Source: JBBARC01 sp040400005
GTDB lineage: Bacteria; Pseudomonadota; Alphaproteobacteria; Acetobacterales; Acetobacteraceae
Assembly: GCA_040400005.1 (NCBI GenBank)
Contig: JBBARC010000003.1
Location: forward strand, 1 to 64,000
DNA: 64,000 nt
Direction: 5' to 3'
The notes under the pieces were generated by a model. That model had not been told where the DNA came from. It saw nothing but the letters and a program-made list of their open reading frames with translations, and did no database searches. A program made the position numbers and the translations under genes. Below, in pieces: positions 33,801 through 41,969 of the stretch (position 1 is its first letter; each line of letters begins with the position of its first letter).

Positions 33801-34295
33801 AAGGCGTGTGGTGAGTTTGATACCGCATAGGTTAACAGCAGTGAACAGCCCAACCAACCCGCAAGCAATGGCCGGCACTGGCACCTGCGGCAAAAACCAT
33901 TGGCCAATCGCGGTAGCCGAAAACAATGCGGTCACCCCGCAGGTCGGCACCCAGCCCCACCAGTAGCAAACACCCGCCAGGGCGGAGAGGATGGGGCTGT
34001 AGGGGCGGAACGCCGCGGTGCAGCTGGCAGCGATGCCACCCACCCGGTTGGGCGACATCAGCACCAGTTCAATCCACCCGGGGGCCGCCGCATAGCTGAG
34101 CAGCAGGCCTGCAATCAGCAAGGGGATGGCGGCACTACCCTGCCCTGGGATGTCGCCCTGGCCGATGATAAGGGCGCTGATAAGAAACAGGCTTTGGTTG
34201 CTGCCGCCCATGCCCAACGCGGCGGTGCCGAGCCAGCCAATGGTGCGCGGGTGGGGTTTGTGGCCGGGCGTTGCAGCGGGGGCGAGTACGGTCAA
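30795..34295 (-). CDS. APC permease-histidine kinase fusion, hybrid with two receiver domains
   Basis: A 1166-residue protein. Residues about 15-440 form a 12-helix amino-acid-permease-like domain (PNRVGGIAASCTAAF, PLAGAARTLSQLADDG). About two further helices, a HAMP-like linker and a coiled-coil segment follow. The kinase core has His640 in SHELRTPLNG and an ATPase domain with N, G1 and G2 boxes. Two receivers follow with Asp930 (VIDYTMPG) and Asp1075 (LMDVMMPE). The transporter part may sense or import a solute that sets kinase activity, as in CbrA-type sensors, though CbrA uses an unrelated SSS transporter. Start is TTG, overlapping the upstream kinase stop. Target regulator unknown; the nearby HPt/activator pair is a candidate. 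Confidence 0.85.
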   Translation of the reverse strand: MTVLAPAATPGHKPHPRTIGWLGTAALGMGGSNQSLFLISALIIGQGDIPGQGSAAIPLLIAGLLLSYAAAPGWIELVLMSPNRVGGIAASCTAAFRPYSPILSALAGVCYWWGWVPTCGVTALFSATAIGQWFLPQVPVPAIACGLVGLFTAVNLCGIKLTTRLALPIATASAGLAFVSLLAPIFAGRVDWHQATDFHLTTPFPGWFGTATSLMAGLYLIGFGAPAFEAATCHVAETINPNVNVPRAVLANAAMAAVFFAFLPIVWLGVLGAPAVSGDLNQALGPTFAPLLGAGGKSAAIWFMMVNMFHGTIQPLAGAARTLSQLADDGLVPSAFGRRLRSTDVPYVATLLTAVLSILFLLIGDPIWLIAAANFTYLIGIGLPSVAVWLLRRDAPHAHRPWRAPRYTIGLGLAAACIWGLSALFGFQQFGLPTVVIGLLFAYSGAALFALRKIEDRVRAGLPALAPSLHVTLTGAMLLVLALDAVGYIIAVSRMPHDNGALIVALEDIFVAVAILTITVGIVLPGMIAHSADQISAVAKRLASGTLREFSNAMASLGRGDLEGARATLDIVPVAVRSRDELGTMAESFNLLQEEVKTAASGLDRAREGLKAARAQLVDARDAAEAGNRSKAEFLAVISHELRTPLNGVIGMAGLLVDSNLDAQSRRYAETLREAGDHLLQLINDVLDFTKLDAGRLPLETIPFNVEALVQSALELLAPKAHAKGVDMGAFIAPDIPSIVLGDPSRLRQILINLVGNAVKFTERGSVSVEVATLATNSEKLELAFEVRDTGIGIPADRLGALFHEFNQVDSSTSRRFGGTGLGLAISRKLIEGMGGSITAESEFGSGSVFRFWVSLGIGQPRTGEGAAVPRLAGRRVLVVDDNAMNRDIFGRQIESAGGKFACVATPNEGLSALITAAASGRPYDAAVIDYTMPGADGLTLARAIRAQAGLATQRLILATSANLDTDIRADADALFNAVLTKPVPVLDLLRAIMPTAAKPVTTKTPQPDINTAILPTTAHPARHLRILVAEDSATNQAVIRAMLEKLGHRADVVGNGLEAVEAVKALPYDVVLMDVMMPEMDGIEATQVIRALPAPLSLIPILGLTAHVSTDDHASYRLLGMDQVISKPVTMQVLVAAITAATDGHAPPPAVHNGAGLPPLGGASA

Positions 34296-36424
34296 TGAAC
34301 AGAATCCTGTGGATCGGGCGGGCCCTTGGGCCGCGTCACTGCGGCAAGGGCCGATTGCAAGGCGGCTAAGGTGACCGGTTTTATCAGCACCGATTGCATG
34401 CCAGCACTACGGTACGCGTGATGGTGGTCGGCCAACGCATCGGCCGTGAGGCCGATCACCGGCACCTGCCCCGCAGGCTGCGGCAAGGCGCGGATCAGGC
34501 TGGTGGCGGCAAGGCCATCGAGCTCGGGCATCATCACATCCATCAGCACCACATCGTAAGGGCGCGCGGCGATCGCCCCCAGTGCCTCGTTACCGTCGGC
34601 AACCAGATCGGCGCGGTGACCGAGTTTAGCCAGCATCGCGCGGATCACCGTTTGGTTGGTGTGGTTATCCTCGGCCACCAAAATGCGCAGGGCCGGGCCG
34701 GGCGGCCGGGTCGCGGTTTGGTCGTGCTCGTCTAGGCCGTTGGGGCCGGCTGGGTTGCCGGCAGCCTCGCCCTGCAAACGGTAGATCAGCGTATCCACCG
34801 GCACCGGGCGCAGCAATTTGGCGTTAAACAGTGGGGCGGCTGGGGTCTCTGCGCGGGTGCCAGCGGGCGCCGCGCCGGTATTCGCAAATTCAGATGTGCT
34901 GATCAGCACAACGCGGGTGGTGGCGATGGTGGGGTCGGCGCGCAGGCGGCGGGCGAAATCGGTGGCACCGTCGGCGATAAGAGCATGATCAACCAGAACC
35001 GCGTCAAACGGCGCGCCGCGGGCGCACGCCTGGCGCAGCAGATCGAGCGCGCGACCGGCGACAACGGTGCGTTCAACCCGGCCGCCGCGGCTAACGATCT
35101 TGCGGGTGAGCAGTTGCGTGCCGGTTTCGTTGGAATGAAGCAATAGAATTTTCTCGCCCGCCAAACGCGCCGTGCCGCGCGGCGTTTGGCCCGGCGCGGC
35201 GGCACCAAGTTTTAGCGGCACGACAAAGTGAAACACACTGCCGTCGCCAAGTTTGCTATCTACCGATATATGCCCGCCCATACGCACCGCCAGACGTTCG
35301 GAAATGACCAGGCCTAACCCAGAGCCGCCAAAGCGGCGCGAGACGGATTGGTCGACCTGGGCAAACACTTCGAATAATTGCGGCAGATCTTCGGGCCTAA
35401 TGCCGATGCCGGTATCGCTGATGGCGAAATCCAGCGTGACCATATCAGCGTTTTGCGCCAGCATGGCAACTTCGAGTGTGACGTTGCCAACGCTGGTGAA
35501 TTTAACCGCATTACCCAGCAGATTTATCAACACCTGGCGCAGCCTGCCAGGATCACCTTTCAGCACTGGGGGGATATCGGGCGGCACGTAGGCGCCAAAT
35601 TCAAGCTTTTTCACGTGCGCGCGCGGCGCCACCATGTCGAGCGCACTTTGCACTAGGCTATCAAGGTCGAATGGGATATGATCGAACGCCAGGTGATCGG
35701 CTTCCAGCTTAGTAACATCAAGCAAATCGTTGATCAGATCAAGCAGATGATCGCCCGCTTCATGCAGCATTTTGGCATAGAGCCGCGATTGCGCGTCTAG
35801 TGTGCCATCGAGCAACAGCCCGGCCAAACCAATCACCCCATTCAGCGGCGTGCGCAATTCGTGGCTGATCACTGCTAAAAATTCGGCCTTACTGCGTTCG
35901 CCGGTTTGGGCGCTATCGCGCGCCGCCGTTAACTCTGCACGGGCGTGCGCAACGCCCTCGCGGGCTTGGTCCAGTCCACGTGCCGCGTGATCAACCTCAC
36001 GCGCCATCAGGTTAAAGCTTTGTGCCATGGCGCCAAGTTCGCGGCTGCGGTCGATCGGCAGGGAGGACGCGGATTGCGCCATGCGGGCGGTATCAAGTTC
36101 GCCGCGGCCCAGCGCCTGCAGGGCGGCGGCAAGCCCGCGCAAGGGGCCGTTTGCCAGGCTAGCGGCGGCGGCGCTGACCTGATCAACAACCCGCAACACG
36201 CGGTGCAGAAAAACCGCAGCGATTGCCAGATTTAGGGCGGCCGATGCGACGAAAACCAGTATCAGCGTGGTGACCGAAACCCGATCAGTGCGGCTGATGT
36301 GCGCGAGTGCTACCATCAGGCCCACCCCCTGCACGCCGAGCCCGAGCACAACGCAAATCATCACCTCGGCATACAGCCGGGGCGGGCGTTTTTGCGGCGG
36401 CAAAGCCGAACTGGGCGGTGTCAT
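34292..36424 (-). CDS. Hybrid histidine kinase with a degenerate first receiver
   Basis: A 710-residue membrane kinase: two helices near the N-terminus with almost no periplasmic loop, HAMP-like linker, His188 in SHELRTPLNG, ATPase domain, and two receivers. In the first receiver the acidic pair is replaced (LLHSNE instead of a DD pair), although Asp479 stays, so phosphotransfer there is doubtful. The second receiver is intact with Asp629 (LMDVMMPE). It is a paralogue of the downstream permease-kinase fusion, from which it differs mainly by lacking the transporter. The two genes overlap by 4 bp and are probably co-expressed. Confidence 0.88.
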   Translation of the reverse strand: MTPPSSALPPQKRPPRLYAEVMICVVLGLGVQGVGLMVALAHISRTDRVSVTTLILVFVASAALNLAIAAVFLHRVLRVVDQVSAAAASLANGPLRGLAAALQALGRGELDTARMAQSASSLPIDRSRELGAMAQSFNLMAREVDHAARGLDQAREGVAHARAELTAARDSAQTGERSKAEFLAVISHELRTPLNGVIGLAGLLLDGTLDAQSRLYAKMLHEAGDHLLDLINDLLDVTKLEADHLAFDHIPFDLDSLVQSALDMVAPRAHVKKLEFGAYVPPDIPPVLKGDPGRLRQVLINLLGNAVKFTSVGNVTLEVAMLAQNADMVTLDFAISDTGIGIRPEDLPQLFEVFAQVDQSVSRRFGGSGLGLVISERLAVRMGGHISVDSKLGDGSVFHFVVPLKLGAAAPGQTPRGTARLAGEKILLLHSNETGTQLLTRKIVSRGGRVERTVVAGRALDLLRQACARGAPFDAVLVDHALIADGATDFARRLRADPTIATTRVVLISTSEFANTGAAPAGTRAETPAAPLFNAKLLRPVPVDTLIYRLQGEAAGNPAGPNGLDEHDQTATRPPGPALRILVAEDNHTNQTVIRAMLAKLGHRADLVADGNEALGAIAARPYDVVLMDVMMPELDGLAATSLIRALPQPAGQVPVIGLTADALADHHHAYRSAGMQSVLIKPVTLAALQSALAAVTRPKGPPDPQDSVH

Positions 36425-36659
36425 CGCGCTATCGTCGTGCGATTTGGGGGCGCGCGGTTTTGGCCGCAGCTATAGCGGCCCGGTTGCCGGCACGCTTTGC
36501 GTTGTTGCAGCCATCGCCCATGAACACCACCGTTTATTGCATGACCAGCAAAACCAAACCTGCGCTAGGGCTAGTCTTAAGGCAACCCGCCCCACCCAGC
36601 GCCGCCGCAGCCCCCCGGGTTGCAGGCCCTGGTTACATAGCTGGGGGGGCCTGGCCGCG
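36425..36659. other. Intergenic region between the kinases and the GT2 fusion
   Basis: About 235 bases without a gene. A weak GG-N10-GC match (TGGCTGCAACAACGCA, minus strand, about 36504-36519) could be a sigma-54 promoter for the kinase pair, but the -12 element is poor. Nothing else was recognised. Confidence 0.3.
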
Positions 36660-38477
36660 CTACTGGCCGCGCCCGGTTGCCATCACCGCGAAGGTGCGCA
36701 GCATGATCGACACATCCAGCCGCAACCATGACCAAATCCCCGACAGCCGCATGCCATAAGCGTGATCGAAAGCCACTTTGCGGCGCACGTCGTCGATGCT
36801 GGTATCATAGCCCTGGCGCACCTGGGCCAAGCCCGTAATACCGGGCCGCAAACCTTCGGTGCGTGTTGCAAAATACGGAATGGCGGTTTCCAGCTTACGG
36901 TAAAAACCTGGGCGTTCCGGGCGCGGCCCGACGATCGACATATCGCCGCGCAACACGTTGATCAGCTGCGGCACTTCATCGAGCCGGGTGTTGCGTAAAA
37001 ACAAACCCACCGGGGTAATACGCGGGTCGTGGCGCACCGCCCACACCGCACCGCTGCGCGTTTCGGCATCTTGATACATCGAGCGGAATTTCAGCATTTG
37101 AAACAATGCAACCGTTTGTGTGCCGGCGTGGCCGATGCGGGACTGCCGAAAAATCACCGGACCAGGGCTGGTGAGTTTAATAGCAACCGCAAGAATGGGC
37201 CACAAAGGTGCGGAAAGAGCCAGCGCCACCAGAGCAATCGCAATATCCATCCCGCGTTTAGCCAGCATAACACTGCTTGGCACGTGTATGGCGCCAGATG
37301 CGCCGCCCTGCCCACCCCCTTGGGCGCGCTGCCAGCCGCGCCGGTAGCGGCCGCGGACAAAATCGCCGATGCCGGCCAGGCTCATGGCGTGGCCACCCGC
37401 GATATAGCCCAGCACGCGCAGTATTTTAGGCCCACGCACGCCGCAGGCGAGGCCCACACACGCGAGCAAAATTGCTGCCGTTTCAGCACCGGCAAGGGCC
37501 GCATAAAGTGGCGATGCAGCGGCCAGTGCCAGGCTGCCGGCACAGGCGATGGCGATAAGAATGGGCATCACCACGCGCAACGCTTTGCCGGATGCAAAGC
37601 ACATGGCAACCCCGCCATGCTTGGGGTGCAGCAAGCCCCGCAGGCGCCACAATTGCTGGGCGTTACCGGCGGCTATGCGGCGGCGGCGGCGGCGTTCGGC
37701 GTCGGCGCCGATCCGTTCCAGTTCAACCGCCGTGATGGTTTCGTCGTAGGCGACACGGTAGCCTTGCCCATAGATCAACATCGGCAGAATGAAATCATCG
37801 TTGATGGTATCGATGCCCAGCACCACATAGGCGCTGCGGCGAAAAGCGTAAAAGGCGCCGTGCAAACCCAACGGTGCGCCAAAAGCGGCCTCGCCACGTT
37901 TAACCATAAGCTGCATGCGCCAATAGGCGGCTTCCCCGTCACTACCGTTATTTTGAATGCGATACGTGCCGCCAACCGCGCCAAGCTGCGGATCGGCGAA
38001 GTGGGCAGCGGCAGCACGCAGAGCATGGCCCGGCAGCAATGCCGAAACATCGCTGAGGATCACGATTTCACCACGTGCACGCGCAACACCGGCATTGAGC
38101 ATGGCAACTTTCCCCTGATTATCGCTATTTTCAATAATCTCAGCATCAAGATGCTGGCACGCCCTTTCGGCAAGCGTTGCACGGCAAACTGCGGCAGTTT
38201 CATCTTGACAGCCATCGCACATAATCAGAATTTTGAGGCGATGCGCGGGATAATCGAGCGCGGCTATATTGCGCAGCTTACGCGCCATGTGGCGGGCTTC
38301 GTTATAGGCCGGCATGACCAGGGTGAGTGTTGGTACATCCATACCCGCAAGCGGCGCCATCTGCGTGGTTTTATACGCGGCCTTACGCAGCAGTAGCGGA
38401 TAACATACGTGATGATAAGCAATCAGCGCCAGTGATGACACTGTTGCGCCCTGCAGACTGAGACTAGCGATGGTCAT
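36660..38477 (-). CDS. GT2 glycosyltransferase-phosphoglycosyl transferase fusion
   Basis: A 605-residue protein that joins two enzymes. Residues about 45-290 form a GT2 glycosyltransferase (PTLTLVMPAYNEA; NDDFILP; QQLWRLR), followed by membrane helices. From about residue 400 comes a PglC/WcaJ-type bacterial sugar transferase (KRGMDIAIALVAL, LKFRSM, RLDEVPQLINVLRGDMSIVGPRPE), which loads the first sugar-phosphate on undecaprenyl phosphate. One polypeptide could thus start the repeat unit and add the next sugar. Separate proteins normally do this. It has its own sigma-54-like promoter and a coupled short upstream ORF that overlaps its ATG. Confidence 0.88.
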   Translation of the reverse strand: MTIASLSLQGATVSSLALIAYHHVCYPLLLRKAAYKTTQMAPLAGMDVPTLTLVMPAYNEARHMARKLRNIAALDYPAHRLKILIMCDGCQDETAAVCRATLAERACQHLDAEIIENSDNQGKVAMLNAGVARARGEIVILSDVSALLPGHALRAAAAHFADPQLGAVGGTYRIQNNGSDGEAAYWRMQLMVKRGEAAFGAPLGLHGAFYAFRRSAYVVLGIDTINDDFILPMLIYGQGYRVAYDETITAVELERIGADAERRRRRRIAAGNAQQLWRLRGLLHPKHGGVAMCFASGKALRVVMPILIAIACAGSLALAAASPLYAALAGAETAAILLACVGLACGVRGPKILRVLGYIAGGHAMSLAGIGDFVRGRYRRGWQRAQGGGQGGASGAIHVPSSVMLAKRGMDIAIALVALALSAPLWPILAVAIKLTSPGPVIFRQSRIGHAGTQTVALFQMLKFRSMYQDAETRSGAVWAVRHDPRITPVGLFLRNTRLDEVPQLINVLRGDMSIVGPRPERPGFYRKLETAIPYFATRTEGLRPGITGLAQVRQGYDTSIDDVRRKVAFDHAYGMRLSGIWSWLRLDVSIMLRTFAVMATGRGQ

Positions 38478-38569
38478 GATACTGCACCCTGCGGTAGTGC
38501 TAGTATTGGCTGGGCCGGTGTTGGCAGGGCTGCATAGCGGCGGCGATGGGGTGATGATAGCTTACGCAT
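38474..38569 (-). CDS. 31-codon upstream ORF coupled to the GT2 fusion gene
   Basis: The frame starts at ATG 38569 with a strong Shine-Dalgarno (AGGAG, 7 bases away) and ends in TGA overlapping the ATG of the GT2 fusion gene (ATGA). It encodes a short basic peptide (MRKLSSPHRRRYAALPTP...). It starts about 25 bp after the start site predicted from the sigma-54 promoter at 38606-38620. The downstream gene has no good Shine-Dalgarno of its own, so coupling is the likely purpose. The peptide itself may have no function. Confidence is limited by the small size. Confidence 0.45.
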   Translation of the reverse strand: MRKLSSPHRRRYAALPTPAQPILALPQGAVS

Positions 38570-38605
38570 TTTGCCTCTCCTGGAGGAAGGATCAGCATTA
38601 TCATC

Positions 38606-38620
38606 GCAGCATTCGTGCCA
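38606..38620 (-). promoter_or_regulatory. Sigma-54 promoter of the GT2 fusion gene
   Basis: On the minus strand TGGCACGAATGCTGC matches the -24/-12 consensus with GG-N10-GC. TTGCAA-type sites lie upstream at 38642-38652 and 38735-38746. Confidence 0.75.
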
Positions 38621-38641
38621 GCATTATTTTCAAAAAATCAC

Positions 38642-38652
38642 TGCAAATTGCG
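38642..38652. promoter_or_regulatory. Proximal TTGCAA-type site, GT2 fusion promoter
   Basis: TGCAAATTGCG, a one-sided degenerate form of the TTGCAA-W-TTGCAA pattern, about 22 bp upstream of the -24 element. Confidence 0.4.
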
Positions 38653-38734
38653 AAAAAACTTGGTTATTTATGACGCAAATTTCGGTCGCTGTTGCAAAAT
38701 TCAACATAGTGTTTCAGCCTGACCCTGGCAGTGG

Positions 38735-38746
38735 TGCAAATTGCAA
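38735..38746. promoter_or_regulatory. Distal TTGCAA-W-TTGCAA site, GT2 fusion promoter
   Basis: TGCAAATTGCAA, about 115 bp upstream of the -24 element, a normal distance for an enhancer-type activator site. Confidence 0.55.
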
Positions 38747-38769
38747 CGCGGGCGCGTCGCGTTCACCGG

Positions 38770-39873
38770 TTAGGCAGCATCGGCCAGGGCGAGGTAGGCG
38801 TTGGCAGCCAACGTTAAACTTGCATTTTCAGTAACAAAACCACGCGGGTCGTGCGCGCCATCCGCTAACACCGCCCGCAAAGCCAGGCTAAATCCGGCAA
38901 CATCGCCAGCGGCCACTAGCCGCCCGCCACGCGGGGAAACTGCTGCTGCTACCCCGCCCACGTTGGCTGCCACCACCGGTGTGGAACTAGCTTGCGCTTC
39001 CAACAATGATAGCGGCAGGCCTTCATCGCGTGAGGGCAGACACAGAACATCGATCGCCTGATAGAACGGCGCCATGGCATCAACGTGCCCGAGAAAAATA
39101 ACGCGATCGGCAACACCAAGGGCCTGCGCCTGGGCGCGCAAATCTTGCGCACAGGTGCCGGTGCCGGCAATTGCTAATACATGGTCGATTGGTAAATTTA
39201 CCAGTGCTGATATAGCAATATCAACCCCTTTTACCGGCTCTAACCGGGCGGCAACACCGATAATACGCAAGGCTTGCGGCAGCCCCAGCGTGGCACGCGC
39301 CGCGCACCGGTTACCGGGGATGAAATAATCGGTATCGACGCCGTTCAGCACAACCTGTGGTATGGCGCAGCCCAGCGCGCGCGCAACGGCTGCTGCCACA
39401 TGCGGCGCATCGGCGATAAGCGTTGGACGGGCAGCAAAGATGGCCAGGCGCGCCAGGTGGCGGCGGTGTTTTTGCTGCAAATGCCAGGCATCGTGTTCGG
39501 TGTGCAAAATGCGGCGAACCCTGGCTGCGCGGGCAGCGATACCAGCATACAACATGGGGCCGATATGATGGGTGTGCACGGCGGCCGGGCGTATATCGCG
39601 AAACAGCCGATACAGGCGCCACAACAAGGCAGGGTCACGGCCGGGTTTTTTGCCGCAAAAAATCAGCTGCGCGCGTTGGCTCTTTAGGCGCGGCCAAGCG
39701 GCGATCGCATCGTCGGCGGTGCCTTCCAAGCTGACCACAAACACCGGGCGGTTTTGCCCCTGTTTGCGCGCGAGTTCTAGCGCCATCACTTCTAGCCCGC
39801 CGGGGCGCAGATGCTGCACGATATGCAGAATGGGCGCGCGCGGGATGGGATTGGGTGTGCGGATCAGGTCCAT
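38770..39873 (-). CDS. GT4 glycosyltransferase
   Basis: A 367-residue GT-B fold glycosyltransferase. The N-terminal acceptor region includes HIVQHLRPGGLEVMALELA; the C-terminal nucleotide-sugar site shows the conserved EGLPLSLLEAQASSTPVVAANVGG, where the Glu residues contact the donor. It adds a sugar to the lipid-linked repeat unit on the cytosolic side. It starts inside the end of wzz (10-bp overlap) and is the last gene of the glmS-led operon. Donor and acceptor sugars cannot be told. Confidence 0.85.
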   Translation of the reverse strand: MDLIRTPNPIPRAPILHIVQHLRPGGLEVMALELARKQGQNRPVFVVSLEGTADDAIAAWPRLKSQRAQLIFCGKKPGRDPALLWRLYRLFRDIRPAAVHTHHIGPMLYAGIAARAARVRRILHTEHDAWHLQQKHRRHLARLAIFAARPTLIADAPHVAAAVARALGCAIPQVVLNGVDTDYFIPGNRCAARATLGLPQALRIIGVAARLEPVKGVDIAISALVNLPIDHVLAIAGTGTCAQDLRAQAQALGVADRVIFLGHVDAMAPFYQAIDVLCLPSRDEGLPLSLLEAQASSTPVVAANVGGVAAAVSPRGGRLVAAGDVAGFSLALRAVLADGAHDPRGFVTENASLTLAANAYLALADAA

Positions 39874-41348
39874 TTTGGTTCCAGCGCGTGAATGCGGGCG
39901 AGTACCGGCAGGCCGGTTGCGTCTTGCAGGCGGCGCATGTTGCGCACCGTTGTATCGGCAAGTTCCATGATGGCGGCTAGGCCAATGCCAAGGGCGATGC
40001 CCGCGGCAAGGCCGCCCAGGGTGAACAGTAACGCCATCGGGCGTTCGGGGCGGGTGGGCTCCACCGGGCGATCGATCACGGCGATGCGTTGTGGCGCCTG
40101 ATAGCGTGATAGCGCGCCGGTGACTTTGGCCATATCAAAACGGCGGCGCAACTGGCCCACCAGATCAGATTGCACCTGCACTTCGCGTTCGCGATCAGAC
40201 AGCTCGCGGGCAACATCACCGGACTGGCCAATACGCTTGCTCAGGCCGGCGATCGCTGCGTGCAGATTGGCAACTTCGCTGGTGAGTTGGCTAACCCGAA
40301 CGCGTGCCTGCTCCAGCATCGTCGCCTGGCTGATCAGCAAGGGCTGCACGCCATCGGGGCGCGCCGACTGCGCCGATGCCATGTTCCATACCCGGCCAGC
40401 ATCGGCAGGCTGGGCTACGTGATGGGATAACAGATCTGCGCGCTCATCATTGAGGCGTTCTAATCTGCGTGCGGCTGCCTGCACTTTTGAATGGGCCTCG
40501 GTGTAGCGCGCACGCAGCAGGGCCAATTCACCGCGGGTGCTCACAATATCCTGCTCAATCTGGCCGATCACCGGATCAGTTTGCACCAAGCGTTCGTTCA
40601 TGCTGGCAAGCTCTGCTGTAGCACCGGCATAGGACACTTCGCGATCAGCCAATTGATCGCGCAGTTGGCTTACGCGTTGGATATTGGTTGCCCGCAGATC
40701 AGGTAATTGATCGGCGTTGCGATTGCGAAAATCCGACAGCGCATTTTCGGCGGTGATAAGCTTGGCGGTATTATCCGCCAACTGGCCACGCAAAAATGTT
40801 TCTGATTGCGCAATCGAGCTATCCTCCGGCGCTTTCACACGGTCCATGAAGCGATCGCCGATACGAGTGAGAATTTGCGCCATGCCGCCTGGTTGGCGGG
40901 CGCGATAAGTCAGCTCGACCATTTCGTTCCCAATAAGGGTAACCGACACCGCACTACCCAAACCCGCCACCACCTGATCCTGCTGGGCCTGTGATGCGTT
41001 GGCATCAAGCAGCCCCAGATCGCGCGCAACACTGCCCAGCACGTAGCGGCTAGTGAGCAGAGCCTGCAGTGCCACCATGCGGTCTTTGAGATTAGTCTTG
41101 ACTGATAGATCTTCCAGAAACGGATTTAGTATGCCGGGCTCCTGAATAAGAATACTCATTTTGGTTCGATAACTAAGCGGCGCAAAACTACCGATCACCG
41201 CACCCAGAATGGGCATCAGTATAATGGGTAGCGCGATAAGATAGCGCCGGCGCCACGCGATAGTGGCGATGTTATGGATGATCTCGATCAATGGCGGCGG
41301 GTGAGGCTGGCTGTGGGCCGGCATGGCGCGCGCGGTTTGGCCGATCAT
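39864..41348 (-). CDS. wzz: Polysaccharide chain-length determinant (Wzz/GumC family)
   Basis: A 494-residue inner-membrane protein with one helix near each end (IALPIILMPILGAVIG and LLFTLGGLAAGIALGIGLAA). The Wzz domain follows the first helix, with a long periplasmic coiled-coil region of about 250 residues. The Pro-rich VDRPVEPTRPERP before the second helix is a Wzz hallmark. It controls chain length and probably couples to the separate Wzc-like ATPase at 50142-50822. The first codons overlap the OmpA-like lipoprotein gene. It lacks a fused kinase domain. Confidence 0.9.
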   Translation of the reverse strand: MIGQTARAMPAHSQPHPPPLIEIIHNIATIAWRRRYLIALPIILMPILGAVIGSFAPLSYRTKMSILIQEPGILNPFLEDLSVKTNLKDRMVALQALLTSRYVLGSVARDLGLLDANASQAQQDQVVAGLGSAVSVTLIGNEMVELTYRARQPGGMAQILTRIGDRFMDRVKAPEDSSIAQSETFLRGQLADNTAKLITAENALSDFRNRNADQLPDLRATNIQRVSQLRDQLADREVSYAGATAELASMNERLVQTDPVIGQIEQDIVSTRGELALLRARYTEAHSKVQAAARRLERLNDERADLLSHHVAQPADAGRVWNMASAQSARPDGVQPLLISQATMLEQARVRVSQLTSEVANLHAAIAGLSKRIGQSGDVARELSDREREVQVQSDLVGQLRRRFDMAKVTGALSRYQAPQRIAVIDRPVEPTRPERPMALLFTLGGLAAGIALGIGLAAIMELADTTVRNMRRLQDATGLPVLARIHALEPKWT

Positions 41349-41923
41349 GGTGCATCACCAGGGCTAGGCGCCGGTGTTAGCGGTGCTACAGTTACAATAA
41401 TATCGTTAGGCGGTGTGGTCACCGCAAAGCCAATATCGGCGCTGGCCCCTTGGGCTTGCAGCACATGAGCTGTCGCCACCGCCCGGCGCTGGTTGAGCAT
41501 GGTAGGGTCTTCGGCCAACTCGTGCTTGCGCGCGATAACGCGCAGGGTGCGCGCGGCCGATCCCTGCGCAGATTGGCCCTGCGCAGATTGGCCCTGCACA
41601 AATTGGCCAAGCTCGGTTTTTTGCGCGGCATCTAGGGTGGCCTCCGTGCCCTCGAAGTGCAGCACCAGCCGCCCCGTGCGGGCCGGGCTGACCCCTTGGG
41701 TGCGGGCGTTGGCCAAAAGATCATCAACCGCGATCGAGGTTTTGGGTGCCGCTGTTTCATCGCCGCCGAGCCGGGCCTGGGCCTGCAGCATGGAGCGATC
41801 TGTGGGCGGAATGTAATCCATCGGCGCATGGGCGCAGGCCGACACCAGCAGCGCAAACAGGCACGCCCTAAAGATACCGGGCGTTAGGCCCAAAGTTAAG
41901 CCCAAAGCTGAGCGGGGTAACAT
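41345..41923 (-). CDS. OmpA-like lipoprotein with short tandem repeat
   Basis: A 192-residue lipoprotein: signal peptide with lipobox (LLVSAC, modified Cys about 29), a short linker, then a C-terminal OmpA-like domain (LRVIARKHELAEDP, NQRRAVATAHVLQAQG) that could bind peptidoglycan. A 15-bp tandem repeat at about 41571-41610 gives GQSAQ units in the middle. Located between the GH-like protein and Wzz, it may anchor the export machinery in the outer membrane. A clear GGAGG precedes the ATG at 41923. Confidence 0.65.
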   Translation of the reverse strand: MLPRSALGLTLGLTPGIFRACLFALLVSACAHAPMDYIPPTDRSMLQAQARLGGDETAAPKTSIAVDDLLANARTQGVSPARTGRLVLHFEGTEATLDAAQKTELGQFVQGQSAQGQSAQGSAARTLRVIARKHELAEDPTMLNQRRAVATAHVLQAQGASADIGFAVTTPPNDIIVTVAPLTPAPSPGDAP

Positions 41924-41969
41924 GCGAGCCTCCGGTTACACACAATGCCCGACCATGGGCACCTTGCGG

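Noticed and set aside
37029..38396. A 455-codon open frame on the plus strand opposite the GT2 fusion
   Set aside because: It lies wholly antisense to a well-supported gene and its protein is rich in His, Gln and Arg with no family pattern; GC-rich sequence often gives such shadow frames.
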